A stretch of DNA of 64,000 bases, from contig CAVZBT010000012.1 of assembly GCA_963773605.1 (NCBI GenBank), positions 1,116,001-1,180,000 on the forward strand, written 5' to 3'. The notes under the pieces are model-generated. The model saw only the letters and a list, made by a program, of their open reading frames with translations. It ran no database searches and had not been told where the DNA came from. The translations under genes and the position numbers were made by a program. Positions 48,289-56,605 of the stretch are shown piece after piece (positions within the stretch are counted from its first letter, which is position 1; the number at the start of each line of letters is the position of its first letter). The DNA is from CAVZBT01 sp963773605. GTDB lineage: Bacteria > Acidobacteriota > UBA6911.

Positions 48289-48389
48289 GGCCTTCTCCTT
48301 TCCTTTTCGTAGTGAATATAAGATCTTTGAGTATATCTAAGTGTTCCAAGCGAAACAATAAGTACCGGGACAGCGCGGAACGGCAATTT

Positions 48390-48477
48390 GGAGTGCGGCG
48401 GCTCGACGCCGCTTTCCCGGGCGGCGCCTCGGCGCCGCCCTTCACCACCGGAAGCGCGGCCATTAGTGACACAGCGC
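48390..48477 (+). repeat. Dispersed palindromic repeat, copy near 48.4 kb
   Basis: Same core as 38684-38766 (GGAGTGCGGCGGCTCGACGC, then CGCTTTCCCGGG, ending GTGACACAGCGC) with a few changes in the second palindrome (CGGCGCCTCGGCGCCG). Together with 48558-48580 in opposite orientation it fills most of the 348-base spacer between the OmpA and ManD-like genes. Confidence 0.75.
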
Positions 48478-48557
48478 AACCTGAGTGCGGCAGCTCGCCT
48501 GAACTTTATACGCATCTTCGGCAGAAGACACGGAAGGACACGGCCGGACCCGGATGG

Positions 48558-48580
48558 GGGCGGCGTCGAGCCGCCGCACT
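48558..48580 (-). repeat. Dispersed palindromic repeat, short inverted copy
   Basis: GGCGGCGTCGAGCCGCCGCA, continued by CT, is the reverse complement of the core of the 48390 copy, about 80-190 bases away. The two can be seen as an inverted pair bracketing the spacer. Confidence 0.6.
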
Positions 48581-48636
48581 TCCACACTTGGGTTGTGGCC
48601 GCCGGCCGCGCCGTGGTTTCCGGCGTTGAACCCGGT

Positions 48637-50007
48637 TCAGGGCCGGATCACCGTGCCGTCGCGCCGGCGCGTTTCGCCCCAACCGTGGTCGAACGTGTCG
48701 CCGGGCGGGAACGGGAACTTCGCCGCGAGTTTTTCGTCGATATCGATGCCGAATCCGGGCGCCTCCGTCGCCCAGAGATACCCGTTGCGGACCTCCGGGC
48801 AGCCGGGGAAGACTTCGCGCGTTTCGCGCGGGAACACATACCCTTCGTGGATCCCGAAATTGTAGCTGGCCAGCTCGAGGGCCAGGCTGGCCGCGTGCCC
48901 CACGGGGGACGTGTCCCCGGGTCCGTGCCAGGCAGTGCGCACACCGAAGAACTCCGCCATGGCCGCGAGTTTCCGGGCCACGCTCAGCCCCCCGATCTGG
49001 GAGATGTGGATGCGGATGAAGTCGATGAGGCGATTGGCGATCAGGGGGACGTATTCGTGCTGCGTGTTGAACAGCTCGCCCATCGCCAGCGGGGTGCTGG
49101 TCTGCTGGCGCAGCAGGCGGAAGTGCTCGTTTTCCTCCGGCGGCAGCGGGTCCTCGAGGAAGTAAAGCCGGTAGCGTTCAAGATCCTTGCAGAGCTGCAC
49201 CGCTTGCGGCAGAGAAATCCGCTCGTGCACGTCGTGGATTAGTTCGACGTCGTCGCCGAGCTTCGATCGCAGGTGCTCGAATAGCCTCGGGACGGTTCTC
49301 ACGTAGGCGGCGGGTTCCCACACCGCCTTCGGGTTTGTCGGCCCCACGCGCTCGGTGTTCGGGGCGCCTGGAGCCGGCCCGGTGCCGCGGGTCCCGTAGG
49401 TCGACATCCCGGCGATGCCAACCTGGGCCCGCACGTAACGGTATCCCTGCTCCATGGCACGGCGCACCCGGTCCTCCACCTCCGCGAAATCCTTCCCGCT
49501 GGCGTGGTAGTACAGCTCGGCCGCCGCCCGGCACTTGCCGCCGAGCAACTGGTAAACGGGCATGTTGGCCCGCTTCCCCTTGATGTCCCAGAGCGCCATG
49601 TCGACACCGCTCATCGCGTTGAACAGGACGGGCCCGTTGCGCCAGTACGAGCTCACGTACGACGACTGCCAGATGTCTTCGATCTCGTCGGGATTGCGCC
49701 CGACGAGGAACGGCTTCAGATATTTCTCGATGGCGGTTTCGACCACGTAGGCCCGCTGGGTAAAGGTGGCGCACCCGAGCCCGTACAGCCCCGGCTCGCT
49801 CGTCATCACCTTGACCACGACGAGGCGGATGCCGTTCGGTGCCGTGAGGATCGTGCGGACGTCGGTGATCTTCAGCGCCGGCAGGCCGCGCGCACCTGCC
49901 GGCCTGTCCTGCTCCCGGAGCCCGGCAAACCCGTACCCAAAGGTGCCGGCCCCGCCCGCCAGGGCGGCGCCGGCGCCGAGCCTGCGCAACAGTTCACGCC
50001 TTTCCAT
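48637..50007 (-). CDS. Exported ManD/RspA-like D-mannonate dehydratase family protein
   Basis: A 456-residue enolase-superfamily protein. It starts with a Tat-like signal (MERRELLRRLGAGAALAGG then a hydrophobic stretch), which is not usual for cytoplasmic ManD enzymes. Superfamily ligands and bases: IHDVHERIS (Asp), FLEDPLPPEENEHF (Glu), MGELFNTQHEY (Glu), and WHGPGDTSPVGHAA (His), with the Tyr/Arg region RYVRAQVG. The ManD-type reaction removes water from D-mannonate to give 2-keto-3-deoxygluconate; activity here is inferred from family only. It is divergent from the AGE-like gene. Confidence 0.85.
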   Translation of the reverse strand: MERRELLRRLGAGAALAGGAGTFGYGFAGLREQDRPAGARGLPALKITDVRTILTAPNGIRLVVVKVMTSEPGLYGLGCATFTQRAYVVETAIEKYLKPFLVGRNPDEIEDIWQSSYVSSYWRNGPVLFNAMSGVDMALWDIKGKRANMPVYQLLGGKCRAAAELYYHASGKDFAEVEDRVRRAMEQGYRYVRAQVGIAGMSTYGTRGTGPAPGAPNTERVGPTNPKAVWEPAAYVRTVPRLFEHLRSKLGDDVELIHDVHERISLPQAVQLCKDLERYRLYFLEDPLPPEENEHFRLLRQQTSTPLAMGELFNTQHEYVPLIANRLIDFIRIHISQIGGLSVARKLAAMAEFFGVRTAWHGPGDTSPVGHAASLALELASYNFGIHEGYVFPRETREVFPGCPEVRNGYLWATEAPGFGIDIDEKLAAKFPFPPGDTFDHGWGETRRRDGTVIRP

Positions 50008-50170
50008 CGCCGCTCCTTTCGTCGATAATGGAATCTTCTGGAATGGAAAGCTCTGGCTATACCGGTACGCCGACAGGTGTCAAGCGGATTCTGGGTTTTT
50101 CAAGCTGATCTCAAAGACTCGAAGACACGAAGACTCGAACCGGTATAATCGGCGGGGAAAAGGAGATCTC

Positions 50171-51484
50171 ATGCCCCCCCTCATGTCGCGGCGCCTGGCC
50201 CGCGTGGCGCTGTGCGCGCTGTCGCTGCTGTTGCCCGCGTACCCTGCCCGCGCCCAGGATCTTGTGTCGGGGGCCGGATACACGCCCCGGCTGGAGAAGA
50301 TCCTGTACCAGAACATCGCCCCGTTCTGGCATCCGCGTGCGCTCGACCTCGCCCACGGCGGGTACCGCGTCGACTTCAGCGGCACGGGTGAGCCGAAGCC
50401 GGGCGGGACGAAGATGATCGTCAGCCAGGCCCGCATGGTCTGGTATTTCGCCCACATGGCCCGCACGGGGCTGGGGGGGAGCGAATACCTGGAGGCTGCC
50501 GAGCACGGGTTCCGGTTTCTCCACGACAGGATGTGGGACGCCGCGCACGGCGGCTTTTTCTGGGAACTCGACTCCACCGGGAAAAAGGTCGTGCAGTCCC
50601 GGAAACACCTTTACGGTCAGGCATTCGGACTGTATGCCGTGTCCGAGTATTTCCTCGCGTCGGGGCGGAAGGAAGCCCGCGATTTCGCCGAGCGGATCTT
50701 CGGGGTCATGGAGGCGCGGGCGCACGACAAGGAATACGGCGGCTATGTCGAGTTCTTCAACGCGGACTGGACGCCGGTCCCGGCCTCCGAGTACAGCCCC
50801 ATAGGGGAGGGGGCGTCGCTGAAGCTGATGAACACCCACCTGCATCTGCTGGAGGCGCTCACGACCTACTACCGGGCGACCGAGCAGCCGCTCGCGCGCG
50901 AGCGGCTGCTCGAGCTGATCGAGATCCAGAGCAGCACCGTGGTGCGCAAGAACCTCGGCGCCTGCACGGACGCATACCAGCGGGACTGGACCCCCCACCC
51001 GGACCCTAAATACGCCCGGGTGTCCTACGGACACGATCTCGAGAACGTCTGGCTGCTCCTGGATGCCTGCAAGGCCGCGGGCATCTCCTACCACCCGCTC
51101 ACGGACCTGTTTCGCACCCTCTGGGACTATGCGTTGACCTACGGCTTCGACGAGGAGAACGGCGGGTTTTTCTACACGGGCGCCTTCAACAAGCCTGCCG
51201 ATGTGCGAGACAAGTCCTGGTGGGTACAGGGAGAAGCCCTGGTGAGCGCGCTCTACATGTACCGCCTGACCCAGGACGAGCGCTACCGCAGGGCGTTCGA
51301 CAAGACCCTCGATTGGATCGAAAGACACCAGGTCGACTGGAAGGGGGGCGAATGGCACGGAACGGTCACACCCGACGGGAAAACGCCGGATGACAAGGGG
51401 AACGCCTGGAAGGCCGCCTATCACAGCGGCAGGACGATGATGGAGTGCCTCCAGCTGTTGTCCTACAAGCCGCGGCGCCCGTAA
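50171..51484 (+). CDS. Exported AGE-family (N-acylglucosamine 2-epimerase / cellobiose 2-epimerase-like) protein
   Basis: A 437-residue (alpha/alpha)6-barrel protein with a signal peptide (LCALSLLLPAYPARAQD). AGE landmarks: IAPFWHPRALDLAHGGYRV, KMIVSQARMVWYFA, AAHGGFFWELD, RKHLYGQAFGLYAVSEYFLA, MNTHLHLLEALT, SYGHDLENVWLLLDAC, GFFYTGAF and KSWWVQGEALVSALYMYR, which carry the conserved His and Glu/Arg catalytic residues. ATG 50171 follows AAGGAGA. The start and direction next to the ManD-like gene suggest shared sugar metabolism outside the cytoplasm. Substrate unassigned. Confidence 0.88.
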   Translation: MPPLMSRRLARVALCALSLLLPAYPARAQDLVSGAGYTPRLEKILYQNIAPFWHPRALDLAHGGYRVDFSGTGEPKPGGTKMIVSQARMVWYFAHMARTGLGGSEYLEAAEHGFRFLHDRMWDAAHGGFFWELDSTGKKVVQSRKHLYGQAFGLYAVSEYFLASGRKEARDFAERIFGVMEARAHDKEYGGYVEFFNADWTPVPASEYSPIGEGASLKLMNTHLHLLEALTTYYRATEQPLARERLLELIEIQSSTVVRKNLGACTDAYQRDWTPHPDPKYARVSYGHDLENVWLLLDACKAAGISYHPLTDLFRTLWDYALTYGFDEENGGFFYTGAFNKPADVRDKSWWVQGEALVSALYMYRLTQDERYRRAFDKTLDWIERHQVDWKGGEWHGTVTPDGKTPDDKGNAWKAAYHSGRTMMECLQLLSYKPRRP

Positions 51485-51614
51485 CGCCGCCCGGCGCCCC
51501 CGTCACTTGAATTCGCATGTGGGAAAAAGTACTTTTCATTCAGGCGGTTTCACGCCCGCTCGGCCGGACCATGCGTGAAACCTCGACAGCAGAAGACTTT
51601 CACGGAGCACACCG

Positions 51615-52019
51615 ATGACTTTTCTGAAGAGGATCATCAGTACCCTGACGGCCTTGCTGATGGGGATCATGCTCGCTGGCGACGCCACCGCCGCCCAGGA
51701 GCACGTGGTCAACCGCGCCGAACTGCAGCGGAGCCTGCTGGACGCCGCGCAACTCCGGCGCGCCAACCTCAAGAACGTGGAGGACTTTTTCTCCTCCGGA
51801 CCCGCCCGGCGCGCCCTCCAGGGCTGCGGCATCGACTCCGCCCGGGTAGTGCGCGCCGTCTCGGCGCTGGACAGCGAAGAACTGGCCCAGCTCTCCACCC
51901 GGGTGGACAAGGTGAACAAGGATTTCGCCGGCGGAGCGCTCTCGAACCAGGATCTCACCTATGTCGTCATTGCGCTTGCGACCGCGGTGGTGATCCTCGT
52001 GATCGTGGCCGCGGACTGA
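51615..52019 (+). CDS. PA2779-like small exported protein with GG site and hydrophobic tail
   Basis: A 134-residue protein with a signal peptide (MTFLKRIISTLTALLMGIML then AGDATA), a helical middle (RAELQRSLLDAAQLRRANLK), and a single Gly-Gly at 106-107 (VNKDFAGGALSNQDL) followed by a 27-residue hydrophobic C-terminus (YVVIALATAVVILVIV). It resembles the PA2779 family, which occurs beside C39-like peptidases. The peptidase gene follows 14 bases downstream, so this protein is the likely substrate, cleaved after GG to free the hydrophobic tail; this is an inference. Ribosome site weak (GGAG). Confidence 0.65.
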   Translation: MTFLKRIISTLTALLMGIMLAGDATAAQEHVVNRAELQRSLLDAAQLRRANLKNVEDFFSSGPARRALQGCGIDSARVVRAVSALDSEELAQLSTRVDKVNKDFAGGALSNQDLTYVVIALATAVVILVIVAAD

Positions 52020-52033
52020 GCGGGGCGGCCCCG

Positions 52034-52540
52034 ATGGCGGTCGCACTCGCCCTGCTGGCATCGCTGGCGGCCGCATCAGGCGGCGGGCCCGCGGCCTGGC
52101 TCGACGTCCCTTTCGTGCGCCAGGCGGAAAACGGCTGCGGCGCCGCCTGCATCGCCATGGTGCTGTGCTACTGGAACGGCAGTGCGGACCCGGGCCAGGT
52201 GCAGCAGGGCCTCTTCGAAGCCGGGGCAAAGGGCGTCCGCGCCGAGGCGATGGAGAACTGTTTCCGCGCGCGCGGATACCGCACGTACTCCTTTCGAGGA
52301 ACCTGGACCGATCTCGGCCGTCACATTGCCAAGGGAAGGCCCCTCATCGTCTCGCTGGGGGGCATGGGCGTCCCGCTGTCCCACTATGTCGTGGTTGCCG
52401 GCATTGACCCCGAACGGCAGCTGGTGCTGGTAAACGACCCGGCAGGGCGCAAGCTGACGAAGTTGCACCGCTCCGCATTCGAAAGGAGTTGGCAGGAGTC
52501 CGACCGCTGGACCCTCCTCGCGCTGCCGGGGGCGAGATGA
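52034..52540 (+). CDS. Periplasmic C39-like cysteine peptidase (PA2778-like)
   Basis: A 168-residue papain-fold peptidase of the bacteriocin-processing C39 type, without ABC transporter parts. A signal-like N-terminus (MAVALALLASLAAASGG) places it in the periplasm. Catalytic set: Gln30 and Cys35 in VRQAENGCGAACIAMVL, His117 in GVPLSHYVVVAGID, Asp135 in VNDPAGR. C39 enzymes cut after double glycine; the upstream gene encodes a GG-containing protein. Its stop overlaps the next gene by four bases (ATGA), so translation is coupled. Unlike PA2778 it carries no TPR tail; the TPR region is in the next protein. Confidence 0.85.
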   Translation: MAVALALLASLAAASGGGPAAWLDVPFVRQAENGCGAACIAMVLCYWNGSADPGQVQQGLFEAGAKGVRAEAMENCFRARGYRTYSFRGTWTDLGRHIAKGRPLIVSLGGMGVPLSHYVVVAGIDPERQLVLVNDPAGRKLTKLHRSAFERSWQESDRWTLLALPGAR

Positions 52541-54210
52541 TCATCCCACTCCTCGTGGCCCTGGCGGCTCTGGCCACGTCTCCTGCTCAGGCCGAATCCG
52601 ACGCGCGCGCGCGGCCTCTCTTCGAGGCCCGGCAGTGGTCGGAACTCATCCGGCAGTTTCCCCCCGCCCCCGACGACACCCCCGACATGCACTTGCGCCG
52701 GGGCATCGCGCAGGCGCGGCTCGAACATTGGGACGCGGCCCGCGCCGAGTTCGAGAGCGGGCTCCGCAAAGCTCCGGAGGACGCCCGGTTGGCGACCGAG
52801 CTGGCCGGAGTCGCGTTTCGCCAGGGTCGACGGCGCGACGCGCGGCGCCTGCTCGGGCTCGCATTGCGCCTCAGGCCCCATGACGAGTATGCGACCGGGT
52901 TTCTGGCGACCATTCACCTGCTTGACGGCAACGCGCGCGCCGCCTTGAAAGTCTGGAACCGCATCGGCGCGCCGCGCGTCGAAGCAATCCGGGAGGTCAC
53001 CCGCTCCGGACTCGATCCGGCGCTGATGGACCGCGCCCTGGCTGTCCGCCCGGCGAGCCGGCTGCTGCTCGGCGACTATGACGCCACCCTGAGACGACTC
53101 GACCTGCTCGAGGTCTTCCGGTCGCGCGCGCTGGAACTTGCGCCCCGGCAGGACGGGGCGTTTGACCTCGAGCTGCGCACCGTGGAGAAAAAGGGGTTGG
53201 GGGACGGCTGGGCCGAGGGCATCGCGGGACTCCTGCGAGGCCTCCCCTACAGCACCGTCTACCCGGAGTTCTTCAACCTGCGCCACTCGGCGGTCAACTC
53301 GGTGTCGCTGTGGCGCTGGGACGCGCGCAAGCGGCGCCTGGCCACATCGCTGTCCGGGCCGGTCGGCGGCGACCCGGCGAAACGCTTCCGGCTCGATCTG
53401 GACGCCCGGGATGAGGAGTGGGATCTCTCCCGCGCGCCGATGCGGGCTGGGACGGAGAGCCCGCGGCTTTGGGTGAAGAAAATCGAAGCGGGCACCTCCT
53501 TCCAGGTTGCCGCCGGACCCTGGTTGCTGGAATCCGGCGGCTCCGTGGCGGCCCGGGATTTCCGGGGCGCACTCCCTCTGCCCGCTGCGATCGTGCACTT
53601 CCGCGATGGAGTGTCTCTGAAATACGGATTCGCCGTCCACAACACGGCGCTGTCGTCTCCCGAGCGTCGTTTCGAGGCGCCGTGGGACGCCGCGGTTCAT
53701 CTCGGGAAGATGTGGGGGGAGCCGGGCGGGCGATTCTCCAGCATCACCGCCGGGGTGTCCCCCGTGTGGTACCCACTCGCGCGCGGGGACGACTACAGGA
53801 TGTCCGGCAGGATCCGGGCCGGCGCCATCCACGGGGCCGCTCCGCTGGACGAACTCTTCAGCTTCGGGCTGGAGCGCGACAACGAACTGGGCATGCGGGG
53901 GCACCCGGGGACAGACGCGGGACGCAAGGGGCGCGGCCCGCTCGGGACGGCGTTCGTGCTGGCGTCGTGGGAGATCGACAAGAGGGTGGCCGGAAACGGG
54001 CTCTGGCGGCTGTCGGCGGGCCCTTTCGTCGACACGGGCAGGATGTGGGACGGCCGCGGCGCCTTCGGCACGTCGGCCTGGCTTGCCGACACCGGCGTTC
54101 AGTCTCACGTCTCCGTGCTCAGGATCCTGTCGCTGACCCTCTCGTTCGGCAGGGACCTGCGCTCCGGCGGCCACGCCCTCTACTTCACGGCGCGCCGCAC
54201 CGCCGAATAA
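52537..54210 (+). CDS. TPR plus Omp85-like outer-membrane barrel protein
   Basis: A 557-residue protein with signal peptide (MIIPLLVALAALATSPAQAE), TPR-like helices at about residues 25-140 (LRRGIAQARLEHWDAARAEF, LAGVAFRQGRRRDARRLL), then a barrel region from about 180 to the end. The C-terminal strands (GTAFVLASWEIDKRV, GPFVDTGRMWDG, DTGVQSHVSVLRIL, LSLTLSFGRDLRSGGHALYF) resemble the BamA/Omp85 surface-antigen domain. ATG 52537 overlaps the C39 peptidase stop. I infer that it exports or inserts the product of the upstream pair, or acts as its outer-membrane receptor. POTRA domains are not evident. Confidence 0.7.
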   Translation: MIIPLLVALAALATSPAQAESDARARPLFEARQWSELIRQFPPAPDDTPDMHLRRGIAQARLEHWDAARAEFESGLRKAPEDARLATELAGVAFRQGRRRDARRLLGLALRLRPHDEYATGFLATIHLLDGNARAALKVWNRIGAPRVEAIREVTRSGLDPALMDRALAVRPASRLLLGDYDATLRRLDLLEVFRSRALELAPRQDGAFDLELRTVEKKGLGDGWAEGIAGLLRGLPYSTVYPEFFNLRHSAVNSVSLWRWDARKRRLATSLSGPVGGDPAKRFRLDLDARDEEWDLSRAPMRAGTESPRLWVKKIEAGTSFQVAAGPWLLESGGSVAARDFRGALPLPAAIVHFRDGVSLKYGFAVHNTALSSPERRFEAPWDAAVHLGKMWGEPGGRFSSITAGVSPVWYPLARGDDYRMSGRIRAGAIHGAAPLDELFSFGLERDNELGMRGHPGTDAGRKGRGPLGTAFVLASWEIDKRVAGNGLWRLSAGPFVDTGRMWDGRGAFGTSAWLADTGVQSHVSVLRILSLTLSFGRDLRSGGHALYFTARRTAE

Positions 54211-54243
54211 GCCCGGGCCGGGGCTCGGTGCCGGGGCGCCGGG

Positions 54244-55608
54244 TCAGCTCCAGAGGCGGTCGTGAGAGCGTTCCTTGTCCCACTCCGGCGTCGGCTCGAA
54301 GTATCCCGGGTCGCGCAGGTGCTGCCTGATGACCTCCTCGTTCAATTCGATGCCGAGGCCGGGCCGGTCGGGCACCGACGCGAACCCCTGCTGCACGATC
54401 GGCTTGGGTATCCCGGTGACGATGTCCTCCCACCAGGGCACATCGACCGAGTGATTTTCGAGCACGAGGAAGTTCTCCGTCGCCGCGGCGCAGTGCACGC
54501 TGGCCATGAAAGAGACGGGGGTCCCGGCAAAGTGCATCACCATCGGCACGCCCGCTTCCATGGCCAGATCGCCGATTTTCTTCGTCTCCAGCAGCCCTCC
54601 TGCGGTCGCAAGATCCGGTTGGATCATGTCCACCGCCCTGGCGGCGATCAGCCTGGCAAAGTCCTCTTTCAAATAGATGTCCTCGCCGGTCAGTATCGGC
54701 ACCTCAACAGACTCCGCTATCTTGCTCATGAGCTCCGGGAATTGCCAGGGAACCATGTCCTCCATCCACGCCAGCTGGTGCTTTTCCATGGCGCGCGCGA
54801 GCCGGATGCAGCTGTTGACCCCGATGTGCCCGAAGTGGTCGGCGGCCAGCGGCACCTCCATCCCGATGATTTCCCGGATCCCGGCGACGTAGTCGCCGAG
54901 CATGGCGAGACCCTTGTCGGTGATCTCGATCCCGGTGAACGGGTGCATGGTCGTCGCCGCCTCCTGCGTGCTCTGCCCGACCGGACGGGACAGCGTGCCG
55001 GGCGTGTCCTGCAGGAGATGGATGCCGAAGTCGACCTTGAGGAACGTGAGGCCGTGGTCCATCCTGGCTTTCAACCGCTTGCCCTGCTCGATGCCGTTGC
55101 TGGTTTCGTTGGTGTCGGCGTACAGCCGGATCCTGTCGCGGAATTTGCCCCCGAGCATCTGGTAGCAGGGGACTCCGAAGGCCTTGCCGGCCAGGTCCCA
55201 GCACGCCATCTCCACGGCACAGACGCCGCCCGCCTGCCGCGCGTGGTGGCCGAACTGCTTGATCTTGCGGAAAATTTTATCCACGTTGCACGGGTTTTCG
55301 CCCAGGAGGCGGTTCTTCAGCATGAGCGCGTAGGTCTTGCTGGCCCCGTCGCGCACCTCGCCGTACCCCGAGATCCCCTGATTGGTGTCGATGCGAATCA
55401 GGGGGCACGTCATCGGCGCGTCCTTCACCACGGCCACGCGCAGGTCGGTGATCTTCAGCTGCGACGGCAGGGAGTCCCGTTTCACGTTCTGGACCGCCCC
55501 CTCGAGATCGCCATTCGAGAGCAGGCCCGTCGCGCCCATGCCCGCGGCCACGCCGACCGATTTGAAGAAAGAACGTCGCCCCAGCAGTTTCCGGACTGAA
55601 GGTTTCAT
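54244..55608 (-). CDS. Exported mandelate racemase/muconate lactonizing (MR/MLE) superfamily protein
   Basis: A 454-residue enolase-superfamily protein with a Tat signal (LGRRSFFKSVGVAAG). Capping domain: KITDLRVAVVKDAPMTCPLI, ISGYGEVRDG. Barrel: GLTFLKVDFGIH (KxD instead of KxK), LAADHFGHIG (Asp), AWMEDMVPWQFPE (Glu), ILTGEDIYLKED (Glu) and PVVMHFAGTP-like MVMHFAGTP (His). The metal ligands are present; the base pattern fits a sugar-acid dehydratase or a galactonate/galactarate-type enzyme, not fixed by sequence. It converges on the TPR/barrel gene. ATG 55608 starts the Tat signal. Confidence 0.85.
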   Translation of the reverse strand: MKPSVRKLLGRRSFFKSVGVAAGMGATGLLSNGDLEGAVQNVKRDSLPSQLKITDLRVAVVKDAPMTCPLIRIDTNQGISGYGEVRDGASKTYALMLKNRLLGENPCNVDKIFRKIKQFGHHARQAGGVCAVEMACWDLAGKAFGVPCYQMLGGKFRDRIRLYADTNETSNGIEQGKRLKARMDHGLTFLKVDFGIHLLQDTPGTLSRPVGQSTQEAATTMHPFTGIEITDKGLAMLGDYVAGIREIIGMEVPLAADHFGHIGVNSCIRLARAMEKHQLAWMEDMVPWQFPELMSKIAESVEVPILTGEDIYLKEDFARLIAARAVDMIQPDLATAGGLLETKKIGDLAMEAGVPMVMHFAGTPVSFMASVHCAAATENFLVLENHSVDVPWWEDIVTGIPKPIVQQGFASVPDRPGLGIELNEEVIRQHLRDPGYFEPTPEWDKERSHDRLWS

Positions 55609-56046
55609 GGCTCCTCCGCGCGCTCTCCGCGCCGTTTGACCGAGATCGGTGCCATTAAAGCACAGACCGGCCCGTGCCGAAACGGTTCTCAGCCAGCGGA
55701 CCATGCCGGCCGGAACGCTCGGCTGCCATCCTGCGTATTGCGCAGCGAACTAATTCTCCTTAACTAAACTAGTTTCTGTCGCGAAACGCCGACGAACCGA
55801 GAACTTCCACGCGAACATCCCCTCGACCTGGATCGATCCAGGATTCGAAGCGCCCATGCAGGGAGGACGCCCACCCCTGGCGCCACGAATCGCCGGCGCT
55901 CGCCTCCAGACGCAGGGTCGGCCGGCCGTCAGGCGCAGCGATTACGGCGAGCATGCGTAGGGATTACGGAGAACTTGGCGCCCCATTGCGGCGACCGCCG
56001 CCATCCTAAGCCGCCAGGCTTGGGGGTTGGTGTCTTGCTCATGAGT
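55609..56046. other. Intergenic region with no assigned gene
   Basis: Between the MR/MLE start and the primase fragment. A minus-strand frame at 55769-55954 (61 codons, starting MLAVIAAPDGRPTLRLEAS) has the composition of a real gene but I do not recognise it and it may be chance. The region reads as decayed mobile DNA. Confidence 0.35.
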
Positions 56047-56172
56047 TCAGCTGGGACGGCCGATCAGGTCCGTGCCGTGGCGATCGAGCCTGATCCCGCG
56101 CGCTTCGGCCAGGCGCTGCACGGAAACCTCCTGCTTGATCCGCTCGATCTCGGCTTCCGGTATCCGCGCCAT
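56047..56172 (-). pseudogene. N-terminal fragment of a CHC2 zinc-finger primase (DnaG-like)
   Basis: A 41-codon frame: MARIPEAEIERIKQEVSVQR, LAEARGIRLDRHGTDLIGRP, then stop. It matches the first 40 residues of mobile-element-associated DnaG-like CHC2 primases, whose next residues are the Cys/His zinc finger; the stop here falls where CPFH would begin. It marks a deleted mobile element. Too short to function. Confidence 0.6.
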
Positions 56173-56266
56173 TAAAGCGGCCCTCCTCAAGAACTTGTCA
56201 AGAGCCAGGCTACACGTTTTTAGGAACTGTGTTGACCCTGTATTACTGTCCGTGGGAGTATACGTA

Positions 56267-56467
56267 TCACGTTAGTCCTGTCAGGAAACCGGCTTCGGTT
56301 TCATAATAGGATATGGCTCGCTGAGTGGTGCCGGCGGCTTCGGCAAGCTGCACCTGGGTTAATCCGCGGGCCTTACGGATGGCTTGCAGACGCTCCCCGA
56401 AACTTTCCCTGGTCGAGTCCTGCCGGCAAACAACGTCTACGAGAAGCGCGCGGCCTGCGGTAACCAT
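56267..56467 (-). pseudogene. Truncated XRE-type helix-turn-helix protein
   Basis: A 66-codon frame whose second half is a Cro/C1-type HTH: FGERLQAIRKARGLTQVQLA, EAAGTTQRAISYYETEAG, ending FLTGLT. The motif is normal but the protein ends right after the HTH, where related regulators continue. The first 20 residues do not resemble an XRE head, so the frame is probably a fragment. It is part of the same scar region as the primase fragment. Confidence 0.55.
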
Positions 56468-56605
56468 CGTGCGCCACTTGAAGGGTAGGGCTGGTCAGTG
56501 AGCAGTCCGTGGCGATTGTATGTGCACGTAAAGGGGTAGGTTACCCCGAACTGGGAATCGTTCAAGCGCAAGTGCAAACCACTCGTTGAGAAAGACTGAA
56601 CCGGC

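Noticed and set aside
55975..56175. Plus-strand 66-codon frame over the primase fragment
   Set aside because: The minus-strand reading matches a known primase N-terminus; the plus-strand frame is its shadow.
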